A DNA stretch of 64,000 nucleotides from a virus: the IMG/VR virus record IMGVR_UViG_3300043436_004480, positions 29,745 to 93,744 of that record; one strand, given 5' to 3'. The position numbers and the translations under genes are program-made. Shown here piece after piece: positions 54,601 to 61,707 of the stretch (positions are counted from its first letter, which is position 1; each line of letters begins with the position of its first letter). Below the pieces are notes generated by a model. That model had not been told where the DNA came from. It made no database searches and was given only the letters and a program-made list of their open reading frames with translations.

Positions 54601-54804
54601 ATCGGAACTGTAAACAAAATGTTGAAATTTATTCAGCAGTTATTTAATCCATTTGAAGAATACGAAAGAACTCAAGGAACTAGAAAATCAGGAGATAGTA
54701 AACTACTAGCAAAATTTGAAGATCTAATTCCTGTGATTACACAAATTGAAAACTTACTTACACCAGAAGAGCAACTTAGTGCTTTTGAGAACTTGGGTGT
54801 ATAA
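51607..54804 (+). CDS. Large virion cargo protein with C-terminal membrane helix
   Basis: A 1065-residue protein directly after the giant gene. The N-terminus (SLLFESILKDVNGDKSKALE, then a SPEFLNWY-like segment) resembles ejected internal proteins of crAss-like phages; most of the chain is helical. One membrane helix lies near 938-957 (LELAAVAVIFVSIGLIW), followed by a strongly acidic stretch. It may help the polymerase or DNA cross the cell envelope. No enzymatic motif seen. Confidence 0.75.
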   Translation: MVCENGISEIQVRAKNGKPSLLFESILKDVNGDKSKALEHYAMANTPEFLNWYKGELDENGEPVFNKGFISEGVNKYYYQTSNSSQKTKTQDLIDSAILNLKRKMKFYESRESYETLSDVAKLHTKELGILADRISELEEHQAVVEYLLASQKHIQSARSRFDALQKEVSNPNPSKTKSQLLNELHQVHAYVSDYTLAMQMAYNYESFNNLDPTKRKEYDEYTTEREPDTKLVDVIADISTNGGYISQTYLVLAREIMADALYDADDFSKINEELIAAGKPIITKESFKKELAVSSKDIGPVSRWFGSLISVNDPVLAAFAKKVKSVIDVVRRNSISTEARIDQAKKKYEAASGISSNNLKMFNEPFYEEVDTINELGNVVKRLAFVNKIDYAGYQKALREKEAEIENREEALQKALPNSTDPQLILSQIKAVRQELRDWKSVNFDDVKEEPRYPLWKNKKYELLEANKPAFEYYSELKSVLFEAKLKLPKRYRNYPYLPSIRREKLDRLTEGDWKSLVREVKSSFSDPIRDTDTEYGLLTIDGQESRSVPIFYHNELSADETSYDLYRSFTLYAKMADNYRELSSIQADVEVFTDIINSRNAAKTTASGSMVQEGFAKRIGIERFINKSEEPRFRQMFNDYLSAIYYGETRAQENKTLLKWSDTLMKYVAQNSLAMNVYSAVNNLAYGQIQNFIESAGSKFYSPKDYKDGMAMYFKNSAQILADVSKASGKSKISLVSELFEFRQGFRDYTTGDKSNIIKTVIGSEPLMVLQNIGEHSIGYGIGLAYLNGTKVKTKSGETISLYDAYEKDGDNLVFRKDLALSKEELEKIQRKAQEHISYLFKKLQGNYSQLDSVAASRYVMGRFALLFRKHLYTGVKRRWGENRVNYEAGVVEEGSYIQFFKAVSKAAQAAWKLDSPLFLKEAKGIYSGEARKAMLELAAVAVIFVSIGLIWDDEEDEEDQEGLFWKYQLTRLSSDLFFYINPFDMWRTAKNPTSAIGTVNKMLKFIQQLFNPFEEYERTQGTRKSGDSKLLAKFEDLIPVITQIENLLTPEEQLSAFENLGV

Positions 54805-54809
54805 ATTTG
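54802..54809 (+). promoter_or_regulatory. Possible -7 promoter box before lysis genes
   Basis: TAAATTTG fits TAnnTTTG, 32 bases before the first holin-like gene. The stop codon of the cargo gene is part of the box. No upstream TTTG at the right distance. Confidence 0.3.
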
Positions 54810-54841
54810 TGCTAAGTGCCTAATAGTCTTATCTTTATATA

Positions 54842-55108
54842 ATGAACATTGTAAAAAAGTTACTGGCATCTTTTGATACAAAAACTGATGGGTTTTCAGC
54901 AAGAAAACTTACAGCATTTGGTTATTTTATGTTAGTAACTTTTTTGCATATTGTAATTTATTTAAAAGACAAAACAGATTTTCTGTTTGAATTTTTGATA
55001 GTTGACACAGTTGCAATATTAACTCTGTTATCAGTAATTACTGTTCAGAAATTAATTGACAATTATTCAGTTAATAAAAACAAACGTGATGAGCAATCAC
55101 CAGAGTAA
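54842..55108 (+). CDS. Holin-like membrane protein
   Basis: An 88-residue protein with the segment FDTKTDGFSARKLTAF near the N-terminus, frequent in small membrane proteins of Bacteroidota phages, then two membrane helices (about 26-42 and 49-70) and a polar tail. The position at the head of the lysis cassette fits a holin or antiholin. Its end overlaps the next start by 20 bases. Confidence 0.7.
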   Translation: MNIVKKLLASFDTKTDGFSARKLTAFGYFMLVTFLHIVIYLKDKTDFLFEFLIVDTVAILTLLSVITVQKLIDNYSVNKNKRDEQSPE

Positions 55109-55373
55109 AGAAATGTCTATTCAACATATAGAAGCATACATAAAACCAGTAATATTATCATTACTAGGTGTTACTTACGGAAAGTTAAGTTTAGTAAACG
55201 TATCCGTAATAACAACTTTAATTCTTGATATTACAGGAATTGCAGCAAATATGGAGCAAGTAATTCACATGATTGTATTATTAAGTGGAGCAGGGACAAG
55301 CGTAACTGGATTTGGATATATTGTATTCAAATTCTATCGAGATTATCGTGAATTCAAAAACTCAAAACGATGA
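55089..55373 (+). CDS. Second holin-like membrane protein
   Basis: A 94-residue protein from ATG 55089 (frame open to 55056, but that would extend further into the preceding gene). Two membrane helices (about residues 20-50 and 56-80), short basic tail (REFKNSKR). With the previous gene this may form a holin pair. Confidence 0.6.
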   Translation: MSNHQSKEMSIQHIEAYIKPVILSLLGVTYGKLSLVNVSVITTLILDITGIAANMEQVIHMIVLLSGAGTSVTGFGYIVFKFYRDYREFKNSKR

Positions 55374-55921
55374 AAAACTTCATATTAGGAATAATTATAG
55401 TATTTGCAGTTGGTTTTGGATGTAGTCCAAAGCAAAGATTTGACAGATTGATTAAAAATCATCCATATCTTGTGCAGACAACAGATTCTGTAATCAAAGA
55501 TACTCTGTACAAAATCGAGATTAAAAGTGATACGGTTAAGATAAACGAAGTTGTCCTGTCCTTAGATACGATTTATCAGATTATAGACAAATTGCCGGAA
55601 CAATCTTTTTCTTTTTCTGGGGGAAAGCAAAAAGCCAAAGACAAAATAGCTTTGATTTCTAAATTACAGAAGGATTGTCTGTATTTAAAAGATAGTTTAA
55701 TCTACGAGGACAAATTGTTAAGTATAAAAATGTCAGTAGTAGATAACATAGCTACTTTAAAAATAAATAAGAAACCGCAGTTAGTAAAAACAAAATTAAT
55801 CCCAGAAAAGAAAGAATATATATGGCAGAAAGATGCTATTTTATGGTTTCTCTTTTTTGTAATGGGATTTCTTACTTATCATTTTATAATCTTGTTTTAT
55901 GATAACCGCAAATCAGTTTAA
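55370..55921 (+). CDS. Lipoprotein with C-terminal membrane anchor (spanin-like)
   Basis: A 183-residue protein. N-terminal signal MKNFILGIIIVFAVGFGC ends in a lipobox Cys; a charged, coiled-coil middle follows; then a C-terminal membrane helix (about 157-176). A chain with a lipid anchor at one end and a membrane helix at the other can link two membranes, as a unimolecular spanin does, which suits its place between holin-like genes and fibre genes. Overlaps the upstream gene by four bases. One CTTTTTCTGGG copy lies at 55611. Confidence 0.6.
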   Translation: MKNFILGIIIVFAVGFGCSPKQRFDRLIKNHPYLVQTTDSVIKDTLYKIEIKSDTVKINEVVLSLDTIYQIIDKLPEQSFSFSGGKQKAKDKIALISKLQKDCLYLKDSLIYEDKLLSIKMSVVDNIATLKINKKPQLVKTKLIPEKKEYIWQKDAILWFLFFVMGFLTYHFIILFYDNRKSV

Positions 55922-56144
55922 CGACTCAATAAAACTTGCAGACGGATTAAGTAAGACTTTGTTTTTAAACAGAGTAAACGTAATAAATGAGAAGTCTCAA
56001 AAGAATTATGAAGTTGCAATTCAAGATTTCAAAACTGTAAGAGCAGCTTTCAATTATGCTTATCAAAGACAAGATGAGCCAAGATTTTCTCAGTTACAAA
56101 ACTTACTTAATAAACTTCAAAAAGATAACCAAAACTTACTATAA
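55899..56144 (+). CDS. Unknown 81-aa helical protein
   Basis: An 81-residue helical protein, starting inside the last codons of the previous gene (23-base overlap) and ending in a TAATG overlap with the next. Such tight coupling suggests that it belongs to the lysis/fibre operon. No motif is recognised. Confidence 0.65.
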   Translation: MITANQFNDSIKLADGLSKTLFLNRVNVINEKSQKNYEVAIQDFKTVRAAFNYAYQRQDEPRFSQLQNLLNKLQKDNQNLL

Positions 56145-56992
56145 TGGCAGTATTTAACAAAAAATTTTACAGAGTAAATTCTAACAATCTTGCTCTTACA
56201 CAAACGCCAAACGGAGGAACAGCAAATCAACCTACTGAGGAAATATTTAGTCTTGCTTTAAGAACAGGTACAATCAGTTGCTCCACAAGTAGCACAACTG
56301 TTACTGGATCAGGAACTCAATTTTCTACTCAATTACAAGTAGGACATATACTTCAAGATGCAATTGGAAACAACATAGGAGTTGTAGCTTCAATTACAGC
56401 AGGTAGTGAAACTTCCTTAACATTGGTATCAAGTGCAAAAATTACACTTAACGGAGCTAGATTTGCATCTGGAAATGTAGATGCTGTATTGCCAACAGAT
56501 TCTTTTTTAATGAGAATTGAAGTAATAAAGGCATCAGGAAATACTTCTGTTACAGTTCCTAGTTTATTTCAATTAAGAAGAGGCACATCAGAAGAAGTAC
56601 TAAGTCCTCCTGCATTTACAAATAAATCTTATATTGAATTTTTTGCAGAAGGTGCGTTAGGAATTGGAGATGTTTCGGCTACTCCGGTTTCTTTAGAAGC
56701 AGGTATAGAAAACTACTCAACAGTAAATCTTCCGAATATTGCTTCAACAGCACAACCTTTTCCTTCAATAATTGCCTCTGGTTTAGCTCAGATGACAGTT
56801 GCAAACTTTCCTACATATTGTTGGTATTTAATAAATCCATTCGCAAGAGGAGTTGAAAATTTAGCCACCAACACAAAATACGGATTTGAAATCACAGATG
56901 ATTTACCTGCAATTGTAATTCCTGCTGCAAACATAACTTTGCAAGCAAGTCATTATGATGTAGTAAATCAAACTTATTTCAGAAAATATTAA
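56144..56992 (+). CDS. Beta-rich virion protein
   Basis: A 282-residue protein rich in Thr, Ser, Ala and Val. The section CSTSSTTVTGSGTQFSTQL followed by VGHIL is a pattern common in phage tail spike and fibre proteins, where V.G..T.F......G..L marks a small beta domain. Probably a tail fibre component or adaptor. The real partner is unknown. Confidence 0.7.
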   Translation: MAVFNKKFYRVNSNNLALTQTPNGGTANQPTEEIFSLALRTGTISCSTSSTTVTGSGTQFSTQLQVGHILQDAIGNNIGVVASITAGSETSLTLVSSAKITLNGARFASGNVDAVLPTDSFLMRIEVIKASGNTSVTVPSLFQLRRGTSEEVLSPPAFTNKSYIEFFAEGALGIGDVSATPVSLEAGIENYSTVNLPNIASTAQPFPSIIASGLAQMTVANFPTYCWYLINPFARGVENLATNTKYGFEITDDLPAIVIPAANITLQASHYDVVNQTYFRKY

Positions 56993-56995
56993 TTT

Positions 56996-58192
56996 ATGTC
57001 TGTTTCAGCAAGAATAGTACAACTAGAAATTGTACCAAAAGATCAAGCATTAGAAGATGAGCCACGAATTTTAGTCGGTTCATATTCTGCTGCTTCTCCT
57101 GAAATATTTTCGCTGAATGGAGATATTCATAAATTAGGAGATTATCCTTTTGTTCTTGAATTTGAAGATCAAGGCGGAACAAATACATTTTTAAAACTTG
57201 AATTTTTAAATAAGAGAAATTCACCAACTGTAATAGAAACTAGATTTTACGAAGTTGCAGTAGAAGCAGGATTTACAGCTTCAAATACAAAAATTCGTAT
57301 CTTCGCAGAAGATATTGCTATAATTCAGCAAAAAGTTGGTACAATATTTATAAGAATAACTGGCTGTAATAACATACATGGAGCAAGTCCTGCTACTTAT
57401 TATGAATACGAAGTTGACGAAGAACCAACAACAATTTTAGAATATCGTTGGAGAAGATGTAGAAAATTACTATTCGGCACAATAAATAAAAGCAGATTGA
57501 TATTTTCTACTATTGGAAATCTGAAACTCATGTTTTCAACAGTTCAGAAAGAAAGACTGTTGTTTTCTACTCTTGGAAATTTAAAGTTGATGTTTACAAC
57601 TATAAATAAGAGTAGATTAATAATAAGTACACCTCCTGAATTTCCAGTTCTTCAGATACCAATTAAAGCAAAACTTAGTCTTATCTCAGATTCTTCAATA
57701 CTTAGAGTTGAAGATGATAACACCTACAATGTTAGTAGACAAAGAGACGATTTCAAGATTTATACAGTATTACTTAAAAATGAAGAATTTCTTGCAGTAC
57801 GCAATTCAAATAATCCTGATAGTTCAGTTCTTTGGGAATTTAATGTCTCAAATGGAATTTATGAATTGTTTTATATAGTAATTCCAAACGAACTAGAATT
57901 AATAGTAGGAGAAGGAAACGCATATCAAGAAATAATAAAAACTTCTGGGGTTATGTATGTAAAATATACAATTCCAGTTTCTAAAGAAATTCTTTCATGT
58001 CTTGAAGAACTTAACGATCAAGAAATAGAAAGATTACTTGAGGGTTTTACCACTGAACAAAATAGATATATACAAGCAGAGTCTTTATATATCTCAATGT
58101 TGGTTGCAGCAGCAAAAAATGATATGAAAACCACAAAGAAACTAAAATCAATTTTAGAAGGTCTTTGTATAAATTGTGGATGCGGATGTTAA
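56996..58192 (+). CDS. Tail protein with six 10-residue repeats
   Basis: A 398-residue protein. Residues 158-217 are six tandem 10-residue repeats of the type L-hydrophobic-F-S-T plus five: LLFGTINKSR, LIFSTIGNLK, LMFSTVQKER, LLFSTLGNLK, LMFTTINKSR, LIISTPPEFP, with a 20-residue higher order. Regular repeats of this size often form a beta solenoid. The C-terminus is Cys-rich (CINCGCGC). Likely a fibre or adhesin; exact role unknown. Confidence 0.75.
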   Translation: MSVSARIVQLEIVPKDQALEDEPRILVGSYSAASPEIFSLNGDIHKLGDYPFVLEFEDQGGTNTFLKLEFLNKRNSPTVIETRFYEVAVEAGFTASNTKIRIFAEDIAIIQQKVGTIFIRITGCNNIHGASPATYYEYEVDEEPTTILEYRWRRCRKLLFGTINKSRLIFSTIGNLKLMFSTVQKERLLFSTLGNLKLMFTTINKSRLIISTPPEFPVLQIPIKAKLSLISDSSILRVEDDNTYNVSRQRDDFKIYTVLLKNEEFLAVRNSNNPDSSVLWEFNVSNGIYELFYIVIPNELELIVGEGNAYQEIIKTSGVMYVKYTIPVSKEILSCLEELNDQEIERLLEGFTTEQNRYIQAESLYISMLVAAAKNDMKTTKKLKSILEGLCINCGCGC

Positions 58193-58458
58193 GTCAGATA
58201 GAACTGTATCAGAACCAACTTAGAGAAAAGATTTATGATTTCTCTATAAAGATTTCAGAAAATTATTCTTGGGACAGATGCAAAGCATTTATACTTGCAG
58301 TATCTGAAATTGAATATGCATTAAGTATTGTAAATTCAGAAGCATTAGATTTGTCAGATGCAGACAAACAGATATTTCTTTCTTATCTAAGAAATAAATA
58401 TGATGTAGAAATTTCTCAGGTTCAGCCTACTTTTTTTTTTACTTCCATTAGTAGTTGA
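58186..58458 (+). CDS. 90-aa protein ending at a T10 run
   Basis: Starts at ATG 58186 within the stop region of the upstream gene (ATGTTAA) and ends TFFFTSISS after a run of ten T (58431-58440). The product is helical until the run. If one T is skipped, the frame continues without a stop into the tail fibre gene, so the two could be one protein made by slippage, or a sequencing error may have split one gene. Confidence 0.6.
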   Translation: MLSQIELYQNQLREKIYDFSIKISENYSWDRCKAFILAVSEIEYALSIVNSEALDLSDADKQIFLSYLRNKYDVEISQVQPTFFFTSISS

Positions 58459-58477
58459 TCAATCTCCATTCGGAGAT

Positions 58478-59452
58478 ATGCGAAAATCTGTATATGATAC
58501 AAATAATAATGGTATTGTAGATAGTGCAGAAAAAGTAGAAGGAATACAAAATGCAGGAGATAGTTATTACTACGGAACAAACTCAGAAGGTACTTCTGGG
58601 TTTTTTCCTATTCCTATTCCAGACATTGATTTATCAGACTATTATACTAAAGAAGAAGTTGATGATCTAATTGACGGAATTGTAATCCCAGAGGTTGCTT
58701 TTTCTCCTACGGAAGATCCTACAACAATTACAGTAGGAGCATTAAATAGTGGTTATGTTTTAGCAAATAAAACTATAATTGAAGTTTTAAAAGCAATGTT
58801 GCAACCTTTTGTAAATCCTAATGCAGCCGTTAGTTTTGTAAGTATGACACTTGCAGATCAAGTCAATTTTGCAAAATCCGGATTGAATTTTGAAAAAGGT
58901 GCGCAGATTACTCAATTAGTATTTAATTACAATGCTTACCCAAATAGTGATACACACTTAGGAGCAACAGTAGTAAACATTCCGAATTTAACACAAATAA
59001 ATATTAGTTCTGGAACTACATCTACTACTGTAACTTGTAATTTTTCAACTAATATAATTTCCACATCAAATAGAGTTGTAACAATAACAACGGATTGGCA
59101 AACAACAGCAAATGAAACAGATACCTTAACAATGATTCCAGTTTCTCCAGTTTATTTTGGATCAGGTTCAGTTGGTGCAGATGTAACTACATTAGGAAAA
59201 GCAAATTTGTTAGCCTCAAAATCAAGAACAAACCTTGCATTTAATGCCAGCAATAATAGATACATATATGCCTATCCAAAAAGTTATGATGTTTTAACAT
59301 CCATTATAGACAATAATAATTTTAATGTGTTTTCTAATTTTACTAGAAGTGAACAAACTATAAATTTTGCAGATGGAACCAGTGAAGTTTATTATGTTTA
59401 CACATTTAATTCAAATTCAATTCCGGGAGCAGTAACTTTTACTTTCAATTAA
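58478..59452 (+). CDS. Tail fibre protein
   Basis: A 324-residue, beta-rich protein. The N-terminus holds a calcium-binding-type loop DTNNNGIVDSAEK, like EF-hand or dockerin repeats and common at the start of phage fibres, and a DYYTKEEVDDLID motif shared with many tail fibres. In-frame codons upstream of the ATG read SPFGDM before RKSVYD, which fits an upstream extension from the T10 run. Likely binds a host surface glycan. Confidence 0.75.
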   Translation: MRKSVYDTNNNGIVDSAEKVEGIQNAGDSYYYGTNSEGTSGFFPIPIPDIDLSDYYTKEEVDDLIDGIVIPEVAFSPTEDPTTITVGALNSGYVLANKTIIEVLKAMLQPFVNPNAAVSFVSMTLADQVNFAKSGLNFEKGAQITQLVFNYNAYPNSDTHLGATVVNIPNLTQINISSGTTSTTVTCNFSTNIISTSNRVVTITTDWQTTANETDTLTMIPVSPVYFGSGSVGADVTTLGKANLLASKSRTNLAFNASNNRYIYAYPKSYDVLTSIIDNNNFNVFSNFTRSEQTINFADGTSEVYYVYTFNSNSIPGAVTFTFN

Positions 59453-59453
59453 C

Positions 59454-60419
59454 ATGTCATTTGTAAACACACCAGTTGGATTTAACAGACTCGGAAATTT
59501 TCCACTTGATAAAGATACACAAGTGGCAGATATTACTGCTAGAAATGCACTTCCTTCTGGTTCAAGATATATAGGACAGGATTGTTACGTTCTTTCCGAA
59601 AACAAACCCTACAAATTAATTGGTGGGATTACAAATGCTCATTGGGTAGATATGAGCGATTATTACAAAAAATCAGAAGTAAATGCACTAATTTCAGATC
59701 TTACGAATGTAAATAATAATGTTTGGCAACAATCATTTTTTGATAGATCTGGTTTTGGTTTAAGTGCTTCTGGTACAGGTTCTAGCGCAAATATTCCACA
59801 AATAAATGAAGCAGTTGCATATACTCCTGCACAAGGAATTGTGTTATTAAGAAGTGGAACAGCTTCAAATGGGAGTTCTAGCATAAGAAGAGATAGCACA
59901 AACGGAGTTGCTTATCAATATTATTTTGATAATGCCTATTTTAAATTTGATACTTGGGTTAGATTTTCTGAAATACCAACCGCATCCAAAGTTTTTACAT
60001 TTCTTAAAAGTTTTCATAATACAACAGGGCCGGGAACAGATAGACGTATTGCAATTACAATGGAATGGAATGCAACGATTAGTCCTAACCGAGCAGTCTT
60101 TGCAATAAGAACAAATACCAATAATTTAACTACTTATACTGCTATTGCAGACACAACTGCAAATCCACTATTCATTCCTACTGCAAACATTTGGTATAAA
60201 CTCAGTCTTGAAATAAATAAATCCACAAACACTTATAATTTTTACATAAATAATATTTTGGCAGCTTCACTAAATGGAGTTGATGTAACTCCAATAACTG
60301 CATACTATGGTTTATTTATAGGTCTTCTTAACACAAGCGGAACATTTACAACTCCGGTTACAGTTGCGATTGATCATTACAAAGAAACGATAATTCCTAG
60401 TTCACCACAAATTATCTAA
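59454..60419 (+). CDS. Tail fibre / receptor-binding protein
   Basis: A 321-residue protein. Residues 71-80 (DYYKKSEVNA) repeat the YYTKxEV motif of the previous fibre; residues about 140-320 look like a jelly-roll or laminin-G-like domain (alternating strands, FKFDTWVRF, NIWYKLSLEIN, YYGLFIGL) that could bind carbohydrate. It starts one base after the previous stop. Receptor-binding role inferred. Confidence 0.75.
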   Translation: MSFVNTPVGFNRLGNFPLDKDTQVADITARNALPSGSRYIGQDCYVLSENKPYKLIGGITNAHWVDMSDYYKKSEVNALISDLTNVNNNVWQQSFFDRSGFGLSASGTGSSANIPQINEAVAYTPAQGIVLLRSGTASNGSSSIRRDSTNGVAYQYYFDNAYFKFDTWVRFSEIPTASKVFTFLKSFHNTTGPGTDRRIAITMEWNATISPNRAVFAIRTNTNNLTTYTAIADTTANPLFIPTANIWYKLSLEINKSTNTYNFYINNILAASLNGVDVTPITAYYGLFIGLLNTSGTFTTPVTVAIDHYKETIIPSSPQII

Positions 60420-60422
60420 ACT

Positions 60423-60587
60423 ATGCCACAAGAAGAACAAACTGAATTTGTACATCTTAATTCATCTAGAGTATACCTAGCAAATCGCATTCTTAAAAAA
60501 GAAGAGATAGAAGATTTGCAGAAAGAATCAATTGAAACTCTAGATAATGAATTTTTATATATAAAAACAATAACCCTTTCTGAATAA
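60423..60587 (+). CDS. 54-aa fibre-operon protein
   Basis: A short gene between the fibre and endolysin genes, starting three bases after the fibre stop. The product is polar with a helical EEIEDLQKESIETL segment and begins MPQEEQTEFVHL. It could be a small chaperone or fibre tip; no homologue recognised. Confidence 0.55.
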   Translation: MPQEEQTEFVHLNSSRVYLANRILKKEEIEDLQKESIETLDNEFLYIKTITLSE

Positions 60588-60592
60588 AAACT

Positions 60593-61135
60593 ATGAAAAG
60601 ATTATTTATTGAAGCTGGTCATAATAACAGCGATCCCGGTGCCATTGGCAACGGTTACAAAGAAGCAGATTTGACTAAAGAACTTCGTGATTTAATTATT
60701 GCGGATCTTAGAAAATCTGGATTTACAGGAACTATTGTTGCCGACTTAGATAACAATTCACTTGCTCAAACTTTACAAAGATTTAGTTCTGACAAAGACG
60801 ATTTAGTTTTAAGTCTTCATTTCAATGCAGCAGGTGTTGCATCTGCAACTGGTCTGGAAGTAATCATTGATGATACCCCAGAAAAGAAAGAAAATGAAAT
60901 GGCTGCCGAAATTGCAAGAGTTTGCGCTCTTGAATTAGGCATTCGTAATCGTGGAGTTAAATCTGAATTGCAAACTGCAAGAAAACGAATTGGCATTCTG
61001 AATATTCAAGGAGTTGCACTTCTTTTGGAGGTTGCTTTTATTTCTAATCCTGACGATATGAAAGCATATCAGAAAAGAAAAGGAAATATGGTAAAAGCAT
61101 TATCTACTATTCTTCGGGAATACTTAATGTCTTAG
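60593..61135 (+). CDS. Endolysin, N-acetylmuramoyl-L-alanine amidase (Amidase_3)
   Basis: A 180-residue protein with the Amidase_3 zinc-enzyme signature: AGHNNSDPGAIGNG at residues 8-21 (zinc His), E24 region, SLHFNA near residue 75 (second zinc His), a GLEV strand and LLLEVAFISNPDD with the catalytic Glu near 149. It cuts the peptide from muramic acid in the cell wall. No signal peptide, so release needs the holin-like proteins upstream. It ends the plus-strand block. Confidence 0.9.
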   Translation: MKRLFIEAGHNNSDPGAIGNGYKEADLTKELRDLIIADLRKSGFTGTIVADLDNNSLAQTLQRFSSDKDDLVLSLHFNAAGVASATGLEVIIDDTPEKKENEMAAEIARVCALELGIRNRGVKSELQTARKRIGILNIQGVALLLEVAFISNPDDMKAYQKRKGNMVKALSTILREYLMS

Positions 61136-61140
61136 AAAAG

Positions 61141-61165
61141 AAGCCTCCTTAATCGGAGGCTTTTT
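61141..61165. terminator. Shared terminator between convergent genes
   Basis: AAGCCTCC-TTAATC-GGAGGCTT followed by TTT on the plus strand and TTCTTTTC on the minus strand. The stop codon and the last codons of the minus-strand gene are within the stem. Confidence 0.85.
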
Positions 61166-61397
61166 GATGTTTTGTAAATTCTTCTGGAAGAGAGTTGTAA
61201 ACTTCTTCTTTGAGGTAGAACTTAAAATCCGAATTGTATTTTGTAAGATCGTCGAGATCAAACATTGGACTTTCAAATTCCCAAGTTCCACTTTTTATAA
61301 GGTGATTTGTTTTAGGTCTAAATTCAATTAACCACCGCATCTGGATGTCATTTATCTCTTTCCAACCAGAAGTATCTTTTCTGTATATTATTCCCAT
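61149..61397 (-). CDS. Unknown 82-aa protein
   Basis: An 82-residue protein with Trp-rich first half (GWKEINDIQMRWLIEF) and an acidic C-terminus (FYLKEEVYNSLPEEFTKHQ). The end resembles the C-terminal part of the 290-aa neighbour, where EVYEALPQEF occurs in a similar place, so the genes may be related. It overlaps the upstream gene by 10 bases. Confidence 0.7.
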   Translation of the reverse strand: MGIIYRKDTSGWKEINDIQMRWLIEFRPKTNHLIKSGTWEFESPMFDLDDLTKYNSDFKFYLKEEVYNSLPEEFTKHQKASD

Positions 61398-61702
61398 TTG
61401 AATTCAACTTTAAGTTCAGGTAAATCATGTTTTGGTACGTCTGCAAGTAAGAGTTCCACATTCTTTTTTACATACTTGACACTATCTGCAAAACCAAAGA
61501 GTTTATAAACGCCCGGAAGACCAGAAAAGATTTCGATTTTCCAGCCTGTTTGTAGAGAGTATATTGATTTATTTTCTTCAATGCTCTTTTCGAATTCTTT
61601 TCTTGGTTCTGTACAATAAGTAACTCGTACTTCATATCTTAAAAACTTGTAAGTATTTATACAGTTTTTATCTGGTTCTTTGAGAGTTAATACTTTTACC
61701 AT
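61388..61702 (-). CDS. Unknown 104-aa protein
   Basis: A 104-residue soluble protein with mixed strands and helices and no recognised motif. It lies between two genes that share the EV(Y)..LP.EF motif and overlaps the downstream one by 10 bases. Probably part of one transcription unit with them. Confidence 0.7.
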   Translation of the reverse strand: MVKVLTLKEPDKNCINTYKFLRYEVRVTYCTEPRKEFEKSIEENKSIYSLQTGWKIEIFSGLPGVYKLFGFADSVKYVKKNVELLLADVPKHDLPELKVEFKWE

Positions 61703-61707
61703 GATTT

